Shown here in pieces: positions 24,001 to 35,843 of a stretch of 64,000 nucleotides of DNA. This stretch comes from Cheilinus undulatus (taxonomy: Eukaryota; Chordata; Actinopteri; Labriformes; Labridae). Within the stretch, counting starts at the first letter, position 1. The number at the start of each line of letters is the position of its first letter. The stretch covers positions 31,783,000-31,846,999 of the forward strand of contig NC_054866.1 in NCBI RefSeq assembly GCF_018320785.1, read 5' to 3'. Below the pieces are notes generated by a model. It made no database searches. It was not told where the DNA came from and saw only the letters and a list, made by a program, of their open reading frames with translations. The position numbers were made by a program, and so were the translations under genes.

Positions 24001-26154
24001 ACAGGGGGGCTAATGAGTTTAACAGCTCACTCATGTGCTATATTTGCATCAACTCAGCCGTAGTCCATCTATCACTGTGATTTTCAGTGAATGTTTCTGC
24101 CTCCTCAGGACAGTGAGTGAACGCCAAGCAACTAACTGCATCTGATTTATGGTTTCATTCAGACTCCCCTCTCTCTCCTTTCTGAGTGCCTGTCTTACCA
24201 TCTCTCCTTGACGAGTTCAGTCACCAACCTGCATGTTGAACGGCTTCTTCCCTGCACCCACAGATCTCTTTAACAAGAGTGACAAACACTCCCTGACACT
24301 CACCGCCACCTGTATGTCATTGCTGTGTCGACTTCATTTAACCGTGCTCATGCTTGCTGCTGCTCCAGGTCCATAAATACATCCCATCCCTACCCACCAG
24401 TGGCGAGCTTAACTGCTGCTGGATTTATGGAGGCCATGACAAGCACCTAGCACCTGCAGAGGTGTGTGAAAATCTGCTTTACTCTTCAAGTTTTTCCTAA
24501 TGTAGCTCATAGCAATACCAATTTCCCAAGAGTTAATTGTCATTCAAAGATTATGTCTCTTATACACTGAGTCTAATGCGTTATCCCTAGCTAACAGCTC
24601 ACACCTCTTACATACAAGAGTAACTTTTAATCAGCCTACTATTTGTCAGCAAAGTTTTTGCATTCTCTTCACACAAAACTCTTAATTTTGAAGGTCTCTT
24701 CTCACTTCTAGGAGGCCTACACCTGACACCTGAAATGGTTCTGTGGATTTTTTAAATATCATGTGTCTATAGACTTGTATTCAATATCACTGAATTGCTT
24801 TCTGACAGCAATGTTCAAATCTATTCATCCTCTCTCCACTGCCAAGATTGCATCTCTTTGTCACACATTTTCTTTCTTTCCTCTGACAGCAGATATCTCA
24901 AGGTTAACAGCTTGCATGTTTACATCTGCTTCATAACATCCACTAATGAGCAACAGATCTAAGGACACCAATTGGCAGACAAAGCAGTCAGTCAGTGGAG
25001 CCGACCTAATTCACAGTGAGACAGGAGCACATTTTAAAGTGAGAGCTTTCCCATTGATTTGCTAGCAGTTAATTGCAATAGGTTTGTTGTTGTCAGTGTT
25101 GTTGATGTTGGGATGTACTCAAAGAAAAGGTATTCAGAGTGAAAGAATTCTCTCCGAGGTGAAGTGCTGTCAAGGCTGTTCTGCAGCCTTTTGTAGTTGG
25201 CAGTTGTTGTTGAACTTATTGACCAAAACATCTTGGCATTGTTTGTCTTTCAGAGAAATAAAATGGAGCTTCATTTACTTTGTGTTTTGTTCCCTCACTA
25301 TTCATTCTCACCTTGATCGATGGCCCCACAGACGGGGAAGCATCGATTACCTAATTTTGTGTTTCTCTCCGTGTGTGTGGGTGAGGGTGAGTGTTTGTGC
25401 ATTGCGTTGGAGTGTTTGTAAGGGCTCTCTCTAATGCTCCAGCCTCCATGGGAAATCACTGTGGGCATCTGGATTCATCAGCTGGAGGGCCTTTGGTTGC
25501 ATCATTACCCAAAAGCTGAATAGACAGCCAAGTGGAGTTCCAGAGGAAGCGCGGCAGCCAGTGCATATTTCCAGGTATTCATGGGGAAAATTAAAGCAGA
25601 CAGCGTTTACTGTGGAAATCGATCAACAGGGTATGACTGCCTAACAAAGCCACGAGTTCTTCAGATTTCTTCAAAGGTAAAACAGACATAAAAATTCAAG
25701 AGGTGTTCTGTAAATGGGGTTAAAAGTATGCGTTAACCTTGAATTTAAGTTCTGAAGAGGAAGTGCTAATCAGTCACTCTCCATAATGACTCTGCTTTTT
25801 TACAGAGCCTCATTTATCTCCCAGAAAATGCATCAGTGACAGCAGACAAACATTAGCAGAGTTATAATTAGAATCAGCCCATTAATCATACACAGCATGG
25901 ACAAAACACCTGCCTGCCTGGTGGTTGTTTAAAAAGTTTACCTGGGAATACATTGGGTCTAAACTACAATTGAGAATGGGATGATTTACTCTCTCTCATG
26001 GTTAAACATAACCTCATGTTATGCTACATTATATTTCGACACAACTACCTGACATTCACAGGGGAAATGTGCTTTATTCTTAACATTTCAAGTATCTTAA
26101 AGCTCAAAGTCATATTTTACAACTAAAGTACATGTAGCTAATGATAATAATAAT

Positions 26155-26815
26155 AGTAATAGCTTGGACTTACATAGCACCTTTCACAAGACCTAAGGTC
26201 GCTTTACAGAAGAGTGGAAAACAAGGCACAACACAAAAGACAAGCACTAAGTTGAGTGTACGTAGGGAGCAGATTTTGGAGAGACTGTAAGCTGTGGTGA
26301 ACAGGTGGTGCTTGAGGAGTTTTTTAAACATGTCCAAGGATGGAGCTTTGCTGATGTTTTCAGGAAGGGAGTTCCAGAGGATGGGGGCTGTAGTCCTGAA
26401 CGCTCTGTCTCCATAGGTGCGAAGTTTGGTGGTGGGAAGTGTGAGAAGGCCAGCGTCTGAGGACCTTCCTTCCTTTTTGATATGGGACTGGAAGGAGAGG
26501 GTGGAGCCCATAATGATGCCCAGGTTTCGGACCTCGGAGGATGGGTGGATGGGATTGTCATCCACATGAAGTAGGAGATCTCCAACCTTTCTGAGCAGTG
26601 CTTTTGGGACCACAACCATGAGCTCTGTTTTATTGCTGTTTAGTTTGAGTTTGTTGGCTGACATCCAGGTTTTAATTTCTTGCAGACAGTTGACCAGTGA
26701 GTGAGGGGGGAGCTGAGTGGATGGTGTGGTGTGTAGATAGAGTTGTGTGTCATTGGTGTAGGAATTGAAGCTGAGACCATGTTTACAGATGAAGACCATG
26801 TTTGCAGATGAGCCT
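26155..26815 (-). mobile_element. CR1/L2-like LINE, 3' end fragment
   Basis: The minus-strand frame contains YTNDTQLYLHTTPST, then EIKTWMSANKLKLNSNKTEL, RNLGIIMGSTLSFQSHI and GDRAFRTTAPILWNSLPENI. These are successive landmarks of the palm/thumb and C-terminal region of CR1/L2-clade reverse transcriptases. The usual catalytic YADD is changed to YTND. About 100 residues normally found between the LSFQSHI and GDRAF blocks are missing. The plus-strand left end carries the tail sequence plus TAA-type short repeats at about 26,140-26,160, typical of these LINE 3' termini. It is an inactive, 5'-truncated copy. Confidence 0.85.
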
Positions 26816-27423
26816 CCACTCGGATATAAAGTGCATTGTTCAAGCTTCAACAAGTTGTGTTTTGTACTTAGATTTTTATAACATTTCATTTATTCAAAAG
26901 AGTTTTTATCAGATCCTCCAAAAAGATACGTTCCTTCTGGATGGTTTTATATTATGTTTGACATTTTAAAGGTGCAGTATGTGACATTCAAAACAGCAGT
27001 ATAGCAGATATCAAATGTGTCATAAAAATGAAAAAAACGTGTTCACACTCACAGGACAGCTACAGCTTGTTGATTTGTCTTACATGTTTTATTTTTCATG
27101 CCAGTCTCTGTCACCTCATGAGGGAAGAAAGATGGCCTTGTCCACTTAAAGATGCTGTAAAAAGAGGCACAACAGACTTTCCAAACAGGAGAAAACACTG
27201 TTTTTAGTTTACAGTACAACCCTAAGAAATAGAAATGAATGATTTTAGGCAACATATCTGAGTCAGTCTGACAAAGGGCTGAGAAAAAATCCTCTCATGG
27301 CCACTCTTGTGACCATTTGAAGGCGACCAGTACTTCTTGTATATAAAAGTAAAATGGCACAATGGTATAGGCAATAATCTTATGTTTGAATCATTTTCCT
27401 TTTGATAATAAGTAAGTTAGGTT

Positions 27424-28075
27424 GTCCACACACTACAGGGTTTTTAGCCTGATTTGAGGCCAGATTTGCCGCCACAGACGATTGTGGGGTTGTATCCCGA
27501 GTGGAGGCTCATCAGAAATGATTATTTGTTTGAGTAAGCTTCAAGTGTGTGGTGTCAACACCAATATTTTATCATCCAAGTCCCATCTTAGCATCGCAGA
27601 CCTCTAATCATACAAACAAACGTGCCTCTGCTGTAATGCCTCCAGTGAAATACTGGGTAAAGACTGGGTAGCGTCACCACTGAGATCTTATGTCCTTTCA
27701 CTACTCTCAAACATAAACACGACTACCTTAATCCCAGGCAGAATGTCATGCATACTCTTTTCTTGTTTTATCATTTTTTCTGCAACTGTAACTCATGCCA
27801 GGACAGTCCGCTGAGGATATTAATAGTCATCCATGTTTATTTTATTCTGAAGTCACATTTGATAATGCGAGATTCTGTGAAATCCTGTGTGTGGGGAGTC
27901 TTCACTGTGAGGTCGTTGGCAGGTGTGTGGGCTCCAGTAGTCTTATGATCGGGTTGAGTCATCTAGGGTGTGCTCAGAGGATCCTAATATGAATAATTGT
28001 TTGCAGTGGTCCTTGGGTCTGTGGTCTCCAATGTTTTTTAAAATCTCAGATTTTAAAAATTGTCCCGTGTGTGGC
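27424..28075. mobile_element. possible DNA-transposon remnant with inverted ends
   Basis: The left end CCACACACTACAGGG resembles the reversed right end CCACACACGGGAC, and both then run into T-rich/A-rich matching sequence. No clear target duplication or coding remnant was found, so the family is unassigned. Confidence 0.4.
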
Positions 28076-29473
28076 CAGCATTACTCTAATGTAAGAAATG
28101 CATGGTCAACCTAAAAAAGGGCTATATAAAGTTAGAGGATTATTTGTATAACCTGCTATTAGATTTTAAAGAGCTTTTGAACATTTACAACCAGAGCTGT
28201 TTCCATTAAAATAAAACCCTAATCCAGTTTTAGTTGCTCATTATGTCAAAATACTTCTCTTAAATTTAAAGCTTATGTGAGAAACTTTTGGTTTGTGTCT
28301 TCTAGTGCCCCCTGTTGTAAAAGCATTACTTTTTAACCTCTTTGCTTATTTTGTTTTGTGTATTTTTAAATTGTTTTTATTTTTCAGCAAAACATCATCC
28401 TTCTTTTTTAATCATTAAATGTATCTCTTATCAAAAATCTTTGCCATAAAAAATATCAAAACCATCTGTTTCTGCACTATAGTTATGACTTCCTGACACT
28501 TACCCTGCAGGAGCACATTCAGACATTGAAGTAATTATACAGAAATTATCTGTCTTTATCCAAATGCTTTTTTTTTTTTTTTTTTTTTTTGCTTTTGTAG
28601 CTTATATTGAGGCTTCAGTTGTGAGTTGAGTCTCTTTCAAAACCGTAGCTAAAGCTAGGAGCTTGGTATTTTCACAAAAGTTTATCCCCCGCATTTCTAT
28701 CCCCACTGACAGCTATTTACATTTGAGTTTTTATAGAAGAAATTTTACTGTTTAACAAGGCTTATCTTAAACTTAATTACATTTTTGCACCTCACTTTAT
28801 TTTTTTGTCATTTTGAACATCAGTCATAACAATTAAACCCTAAATAAATAAAATCTGTACCCACTGAAGTGCTCCTTGTGGCTTGATGAGAAAGTATTGT
28901 TTTTTGGATAAAGGCCTCTTGAGCTGTGGTGCTAATTGGTCATCAGAGGCCCGAATTATCTTAATCCCAGACTAAATGATTCATTACCTCACAAATGAAA
29001 GCCCACCCTGTGAAAAAGGAGCACAAATGACAACCTTGGAAGAGAAATCTGTTGATCCCTGCAGGGAAGGACCACTTGTATCAGTGCTGGCCAGATCTAC
29101 ATATTTCCTATATAATTAACTGTTCTTTTTCCTTTTTCTTATTATAAACTGCAAGACTGCATCATGCTGACATTCCTTTTAATAACTTCTAACGTTCCCT
29201 CTTTATATGGTTTCTATTTGGCAGTTTGAATGAAATCACTGCAGACCAGTATTATTGCAGCTGAGCAGTTTCTAACTCCTTTATGGTTCTTGCTGTCAGG
29301 TCACCTTGCATTTCCTCTTACCCAGTTTGGCATCTGGTCCGCTGATTATTAAACAAAGCCTGAAAAAACTAGATTTCCACCTCAACATAATGACCTGATG
29401 TAAGGCTTTACTGTTAAAATAATTAATAAAATAAAGCACAACAATCATCATGTAAGTATCATCTTCACATAGT

Positions 29474-29479
29474 TTTATT
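29474..29479 (-). terminator. ccdc153: ccdc153 polyadenylation signal (AATAAA)
   Basis: The plus-strand TTTATT is AATAAA on the minus strand, about 310 bases after the ccdc153 stop. It is the first canonical hexamer downstream. Confidence 0.6.
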
Positions 29480-29785
29480 AAACTTGGGCAATATCTAATG
29501 AAGAACCGAATTCATTTCAGAATACTCTATCTAGCACTTTGGGTATCCTCAACACAATCTCTGACATCAAATAGTCATTAGCTACACCTAGTGGACAGAG
29601 TACAACATTACACTCACTAAAGGGTAAGCTGTAAATGCATGCATAAATAGATCCGCCTGTTTTCTGCTGCGATGATGAAATATGGAAACAACAGCCACCC
29701 CTTTTAGACACCCTAAATCATGAGCTGAAATGGATAATGTTGCAGGGATCACTTTGGTTTGGACAAAATGTGTCATGTCTGTCTC

Positions 29786-29914
29786 TTAGATGTTGAGGGC
29801 ACTCAGGCCAAATTCGAAGAGCAGCTCCTTGTGATCCTGATGAAGCTCTGCACTCTCACCCTTCCATCCTTGTCCAGCCACAGAAAGCTGGGGAGTCAGG
29901 CTGTCTAGAGTCTC
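29786..29914 (-). CDS. ccdc153: ccdc153 exon 6 (C-terminus)
   Basis: The minus-strand acceptor TTTTTTCCACAG leads into phase-0 GAG ACT. It encodes 42 residues, ETLDSLTPQLSVAGQGWKG continuing to FEFGLSALNI, then TAA. The spacing of 17 residues from the exon start to the Trp, and the following charged segment ending in FGL, match the remembered mammalian C-terminus residue for residue in length. That supports direct joining to exon 5. Confidence 0.87.
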   Translation of the reverse strand, partial: ETLDSLTPQLSVAGQGWKGESAELHQDHKELLFEFGLSALNI

Positions 29915-29987
29915 CTGTGGAAAAAACACAATCAGCGAAAATGAGATGCAGGCTTAAATTTTCCCCTTAAATCACCGGTTGTCTAAC

Positions 29988-30042
29988 CTGATCTCCTTCC
30001 TGCCCTTTAACCACTTTGAACTCAATGAGTTTCAGGACTGCG
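29988..30042 (-). other. ccdc153: candidate cryptic or alternative ccdc153 exon (55 nt)
   Basis: On the minus strand a strong pyrimidine tract and CCATCAG acceptor precede 55 bases ending in CAG before GTTAGA. One frame reads AVLKLIEFKVVKGQEGDQ, which looks protein-like. However, joining to exon 5 at its normal phase-0 donor puts the exon in another frame that hits TGA after six codons. The mammalian-length alignment does not need it. It could be an alternative exon, a relic or chance. Confidence 0.3.
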
Positions 30043-32237
30043 CTGATGGAAAAGAGGCATAATTAGATTCTTTGTCACACAAGGGGAGATAGAAATAATG
30101 ATAATTACTTATTAAAAACCCTGGCTGCATAATCACAGACTGAGTCTGTAATAAAGGGCTTCAGTCTTGACCACTTATCTTTGAAGATCTGCTCTCTGAA
30201 AATTTACATCTACTGACTGTGCTCTACTGGTCTTCATCTATGGCCATACTGACCACTTTCTATTTGGAGCCCTATTGTCCTTATGTGAGGGAATATAGTA
30301 CGCCTATAGGTTAGCATAACATTTACATCATTATTGTGGGAGTTGTGAGCTTAAGCACTTACTGCTTTAAAAAAAAGCCACAACAGAGTTCCTGCTAGAC
30401 AAAGGGGACATGTTCCAGCACTGAGAGAAAAGCTCCGATTCTAATCCTCTCTATGGCTTTTACATCTTACTCATAACTCATTTTCATGGCCATCCAGTCT
30501 TACTAGTAGACTGATGTTGTATTGCTTTGTTCAGCCTAAAACACTAACATTTAAAGTTCACTTATGCATATTCACTTATGCTTATGCATCCAAATGCCTG
30601 CTTTTGACATTTGAGAAAAGGTTGGGCTGTTTATAAACTGTTTGAGGCTTTGTCAAGCCATATCACAACTGTTACATTATCTCTGAAAGTTGTGTAAAAA
30701 ACAGAAATTAGTCTCAAATCAACTATGACTGAACATTGGATGTAAATTGAAGAAGCTTTTCATTACGATGTGGTTTAGGATTTTTTCTGTGCAAGGCCAA
30801 ATAGTGGCCTCAAAACGAACATGTTGTGTTACTCGTTACAACAGAAAAGTAATCCGAGTACTCTAACAGATTACTTTGTAATGCATTACCCTTGACACTG
30901 GTGACTTGGGTCTAAAGTTGAGGATGATGTTAGATGGTACTAGCTCAGCCAGTTGAAAAAAACTCAGCAGAAGTAACCCAGTTTAAACCCGTAGAGGGCA
31001 GTAACATGCAGATTTCTTACACAATATGTGCAGTTTAAAAGTTTGTGCTCAGATGTTGAGAGTTGGACCTTTAGTATCCAACAATCATACAGTTACCATT
31101 ATGCATCAAAGTAAGTGCATCACAATATAAAATGTGTTTTAGAGACTGAAAATGTGTTAAGAGTTTTGCAAAAAAAAAGTGCAAATGAGAACTGCAAATT
31201 ATCATGACTAGGTAAAATTGCCAGGTTTTGCCAAAATAGTGATCAGTTCCATGAACTGGTTTAGACCCCTGAAGATTTGGCACAAAGAGTGGGGTTTTGG
31301 TGTTTTAGCAATTGTGAAATACTTTAAGAAATACTAGGTATGTTCATTTACATTCCCTGAGGATGATGAAATCTGATTCTTGCACTTGCAGCTCTAACAT
31401 GGAGGGATGGATAGGCCCAGCAGCCAGATGAACCCTCCATTGTCAGGTTGTAGTAGTATTTGATGGTTGACAAATGCTTTAGCTACTGTGAGTGGGTATG
31501 GTTTTAGCATATACAATACAGTGCATGGTCCCACAGCATCTCAGAGCAGAGATTACAGCCTAATCTTTATTAATCTGAAACTGAGATTGATATATTTAGG
31601 GATTTCTTTGGGTGATTTGGCCTGGTAGTAATGACACAGTCATCTATTATAAAACAATTTAAAAGCACGTTTTTTTATTGCTGTACACGATGGATTTTAA
31701 GTAACGGTAGTGAATAAAATGCTATGTTAAACTATTAGACAAAACTGACTCTGAAGACCGAGGTTGTAAAAAGAATCAGTCTTTTATGTGAGTAGCGCGG
31801 CAGTGAATTTAATTTTTGCCCATTAATATTAATGTATCCCTACAGTGTCATTAACTTGTTAACTTTCACACTCTAATGTTGGCACAGCGCCACAATCCCA
31901 AGCATGGACCTGATCATTATAGAGGAGTGGTTCTCCCTAGAGATAAGTTTTGCTCAGCTAAAAACAGATAAAGGCTGATCTCACTGCAGAGGCAGGAGGA
32001 AAAACTGATCTACACCCAGTCACCAATACATCCTCTATAGAAAAACAAAGAGTAATGGGGACAAAGCTGCCCTTTAGCAGGGACAGCACCACATCTTTCT
32101 TCCTAACTGGATTGACACATACTTGTATACATGCAGGTTTACAGTGCCTTAAAGATGTTTAGAAAAACTACAGAAGCCTGTTAGAGGCTGCAGTTTGTTT
32201 AAGTTGCATTTTTAGGTGATGAGAGTAAAAACCGCAC

Positions 32238-32368
32238 ATGCAGGATCTTCTCATAGTCTGTTTCCATGTTGTTCAGCTTGTGATGGAGGTCAGATATGAT
32301 GGCGTCCTTCCTCTGTTCAACCTGCTCTCGTTCTCTCTTCTCTCTCTTGAGTTCATCCTGACACAACA
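32238..32368 (-). CDS. ccdc153: ccdc153 exon 5 (coiled coil)
   Basis: The start after GTGCATAG is chosen by phase: G from exon 4 plus TG gives Val, then LCQDELKREKREREQVEQ. A second AG 11 bases downstream would break the frame. The exon continues RKDAIISDLHHKLNNMETD then YEKILH, matching the family's MEAKYEEILH-type motif. It ends in phase 0 at CAT before GTGCGG. Confidence 0.88.
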
Positions 32369-32460
32369 CTATGCACACAAATAAATACAGGCATGCAGTT
32401 ATTTTGTGTGGATCTCCAACAATTGTATTTGTATACATGTTAAAACTTCCTGTATCATAC

Positions 32461-32553
32461 CAAGCTCCTCTTTCAGCTGGCTGACTTCTTTCTCCAGCCT
32501 CTTTACCTTACTGCTAAGCTCCGTCTGCATGGTTTTGTACTGCAGTCTGAGGT
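32461..32553 (-). CDS. ccdc153: ccdc153 exon 4 (coiled coil)
   Basis: The acceptor TTTTTAG is followed by AC, completing Asp with the previous G. It encodes LRLQYKTMQTELSSKVKRLE then KEVSQLKEEL, a clear heptad coiled coil, and ends with G before GTATGA. The intron to exon 5 is only 92 bases. Confidence 0.88.
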
Positions 32554-32788
32554 CTAAAAAGACATTTGTATGAACAATGTCAGACTTGGCCTTTATTACT
32601 GATTCCCTTTGCACAGCTAATGCAGCAATCAGCTTAGGCACCCAGCTAATTAGACTTTTTGTTCTCCAAAAATTACCCCAACCTTGGCAAACACGCCCCT
32701 TGTCTTCACATCCCAAAGGGACTAACGTTTTATTTCAGGTTATTAAAAGAAAGACTAATTGTTGTTTCATGCCTCGTCTGTAGCCTAC

Positions 32789-32908
32789 CAGAGTTGAAGT
32801 CCCTGTGGTCTTGTCTCTCCAGCTGCAGCTTCTGCTCCATGTTTGTCATGTGTCTTCTCAGGTCAACTCTATCAGACTGGATCTTTACTACAGACTCACA
32901 CTGTAAAG
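32789..32908 (-). CDS. ccdc153: ccdc153 exon 3 (coiled coil)
   Basis: The acceptor ATTACCACAG gives CT TTA CAG, completing Ala with the G left by exon 2. The translation ALQCESVVKIQSDRVDLRR continues as HMTNMEQKLQLERQDHRDFN. The junction LQDHI-ALQC aligns with the LQDRLALR-like sequence in the mammalian protein, which decided between this AG and another eight bases downstream. The exon ends TCT G before GTAGGC. Confidence 0.87.
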
Positions 32909-33740
32909 CTGTGGTAATCACACAAACACAAGCATGCATAATGTACACTCCAGTCTGTTACTATTTTCTTTCAAGAAAAACTCACATTTAAATGCCTCTG
33001 ACTCTAAATCTGGTTTATGTTTTCACACACAAGCTGTAATTTAGTGTAGGTATCACAGATGGTGCAGCTATAGCCTCCACTGGTGGGTGGATTCAGAGGC
33101 CTTGATTCAATGAAAGTAAAATCCCAACAATGCAAAATACTCTCTTGTGCAATACATGGAAAGTCATGCATTCAAATCTTATTAAAAGTAGAAGCACATT
33201 TGTATTGTTTGCAAATTATGCTAAAGAGCGTAAAGTTGTAATTGTCTACTTGTTGGACCTTAAACAGTGTGTTAATGTTTAAATTTAAAACTTTCTTTAT
33301 AATATCTACACTAAGCATTTGTAAAGCATTGATAATGTTTACCCCAGCATTCATAAAGCATTATTAAATAATTTGTATTTTTTAAACATTAGAAAGGCTT
33401 TATTGATGCATCAGTAAAGCCTAAGAGAAAAACACATGATTCAACATTTATAAAAACCCATTAACTAATTGATATGCCATTATAACAGAGCTATAAAAAT
33501 GTTTAGCGGATATATTAGTAAAGGATTAGTAAAGGCGTACTGTTAGGGTGAGGGTCAGTGTTATGAATATTTCTTTAATGCATCAGAGCAGTATTTATGG
33601 CTGTGTTTATGCATGACATATAGAAAAATATATGCTTTGTAACTGACAACTTTACCTTTATCAATGCATTGATAAAGAGTTTATAGCTCAGTTTATAAAT
33701 GGAAATTAAATGATTATTAATGTTTTAAACATAATGAATA

Positions 33741-34837
33741 CAGATGAGGACAAAACTATCACCCTCCTTATGAAAATATAAGTTTTAAAAGTATTTTCCA
33801 TGTGCTATTAAACAGATGAAGGATTTCATTTTTAGCTCATCTTCTTCAAACAGCCTACTTTTATTTTTTAAACTTACATTATTTTACTTTGCACACTGAA
33901 ACAAAATTCTTTCTCAAAAACCACCAAAGTCAAAATTATTAACCCCCTTTAGAACTGTCCTGTTTTTTGAGCCATAGCACAAACCACTGTTGTTCAATGA
34001 TGAGCTTTAGCTTATTAATGCTCAAAGTTTGTGAAATGAAATTTAAACTGAAGGTTATCTTCCAGTTTAGCTTTAGTTAGGGTTTTAGCTGTCACTGGAA
34101 AAACATCTTGACAAAAACATAATAAGTCAGTTTAGACTTGAGGAAAATAATTGTTGATGCTCACAAAGCAGGAGAAGGATATACAAAGTTAGCACAGCAT
34201 TTCCAAGTGTCAAAGAACTGGTGTGAGAAGTATCATCAAGTAATTCAAAGATCTGCTCAATACAGAACAAGCCTGGCAGAGGTAGGAAAAGTAAGATTTA
34301 AAGACTCTGGCAAGAAAACTAGTGAGAAATGTGTCTAAAGAACCCAGAACAACTGCCAAGACTCTAGTGAATGATTTAGACAAGTTGGGAATTGTAGTCT
34401 CAAAGAAGACAATCATTAGAGCCCTGCACAGGAGTGGACTGTGAGGTCAAGAAAAACTCCACTTCTGCAGAAGACATCTTCATACTAAGGAAAACCTGGA
34501 GAAAGATTATGCAGAGACTGGAAGCATGTCCTTTGGTCAGATCAGACCAAACTAAAGATCTCTGACCACAGAAGCTGTGTTTATGTTTGGAGAAAGAAGA
34601 GAGATGTATAACCCTGAAACACTGTCCCCACAATGAAACATGGTATTAGGCTGTGGGGATGCTTCATCGTGTCTGGAACTGGGAATCTTGTAAAGTTGGA
34701 TGGATTCAAGAAGAAAGAAGGATATGTGAAAATTTTAAAAGAAACATCAAGCAGTCAGGAGCAAAACTGAATCGGCATTTGGGAAATAATTTTTAAAAAT
34801 TAATCTTTTAGGGGGGTAATTATTTTGTCCTTGTCTG
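33741..34837 (+). mobile_element. Tc1-like transposon (1.1 kb) with intact TA duplication
   Basis: TA flanks both ends (33,739-33,740 and 34,838-34,839). The inverted ends read CAGATGAGGACAAAACTATC on the left and, reversed, CAGACAAGGACAAAATAATT on the right. Transposase remnants lie on the plus strand. The element sits in ccdc153 intron 2, in opposite orientation to the host gene, within AT-rich degenerate repeats. Confidence 0.92.
34138..34760 (+). pseudogene. Tc1-like transposase pseudogene
   Basis: The open part begins with IVDAHKAGEGYTKLAQHFQV, the helix-turn-helix DNA-binding domain of Tc1 transposases. It is followed in shifted frames by sequence matching the later domains: a stretch encoding a DQTKLKIS-like catalytic segment near 34,540 and a KHGIRLWGCF-like core near 34,640. 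Stops and frameshifts break it after about 60 codons. Length and ends indicate a non-functional copy. Confidence 0.85.
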
Positions 34838-35687
34838 TATATAGCAATGCTATACTAATACTATACTAATGCTTTATTCTTGAATGAGTAATGCCTTATT
34901 AATGCTGAAGTGTGTAGTTTTATCAAATGCTTACAAGTTGTATTGAAAATTGTAGCAAAAAGCTGTAGTTTTAAAAAGGATGTTTAACCCTCTGAAATAT
35001 AGTAGATGTAGGTACTAGTGCAAAAAGCACAAGTGCCTGTAAATCAAGATGCATTAACCACCATTGCTAAAAACAACTTTATAAAGTAGTATATATATAA
35101 CAAGATGTGTGTGAAATTTTGAAAAGTAATATATAACAATGTCATGAAATGATTTCAGAACAGAAAAGAATATTTTTGGTATTGTTAATAAATAAGACGA
35201 TTTGGCATGCCACAGTAAATTTAAATTTTAATGAGTAATATTTGGTTTAGGACATGTATCCATAGTAGTAATAACATCAAAAATCATGATAAAAGAAAAA
35301 AAATGATAAAAGAAACATACATGGTGTTATGATAAGTCAATTATTAACCTTTAGCTATTCTTTTCATAAATAAGTAATTGTATCAGTCATGTAAAAATCT
35401 GCTTTATTTAATAGAGAAATGTTTTCTGAGAATTTGGGCTTGCCATATGTATATTTTTGTAACACCCATTGCTTTATCATTATTCATCACTGGTTAGAAG
35501 GTACACTGGGCATGCTGGTGTGAGGCATAGTACAAGTAGAATTTGCACTTGTACTTAAAAATCTTTTAAAAGGGTGGTTATATGCTTGAAATGCATTAGG
35601 CTACATGTGAATATTAAAGGAGGTAGCCTACTGGCTAAAACAAGGCATAAACGTCACATAGTCAGTAAACTTAAAATTCCTGCTCAC

Positions 35688-35756
35688 CAATGTGATCTTG
35701 TAGGACGGCTATATCCAGAATACTGCGTCTGTACTTTGCCTCCAAGTCATTTTCAC
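35688..35756 (-). CDS. ccdc153: ccdc153 exon 2
   Basis: The minus-strand acceptor TTTTGTTGCAG is followed by GT, which completes Cys with the T from exon 1. It then reads ENDLEAKYRRSILDIAVLQD and HI. The ILxxxxLQDxxAL pattern is the start of the family coiled coil. The exon ends ATT G before the good donor GTGAGC. Confidence 0.88.
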
Positions 35757-35843
35757 CTGCAACAAAACATAACTCTCATTAGTTCCAAAATAAGTAAAAA
35801 CAAAGACACAAACTATACTATTTGAATTGAATAGGTTTATTAC

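Larger units (their letters stand above)
21001..29473. other. intergenic region between grik4 and ccdc153
   Basis: No supported exon is seen on either strand. The region holds a poly-C run near 23,150, a LINE 3' fragment at 26,155-26,815, a possible DNA-transposon remnant at 27,424-28,075 and a long T-run near 28,567. Stretches around 25,290-25,640 and 28,930-29,060 are non-repetitive with balanced composition and might be conserved regulatory DNA. Confidence 0.7.
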
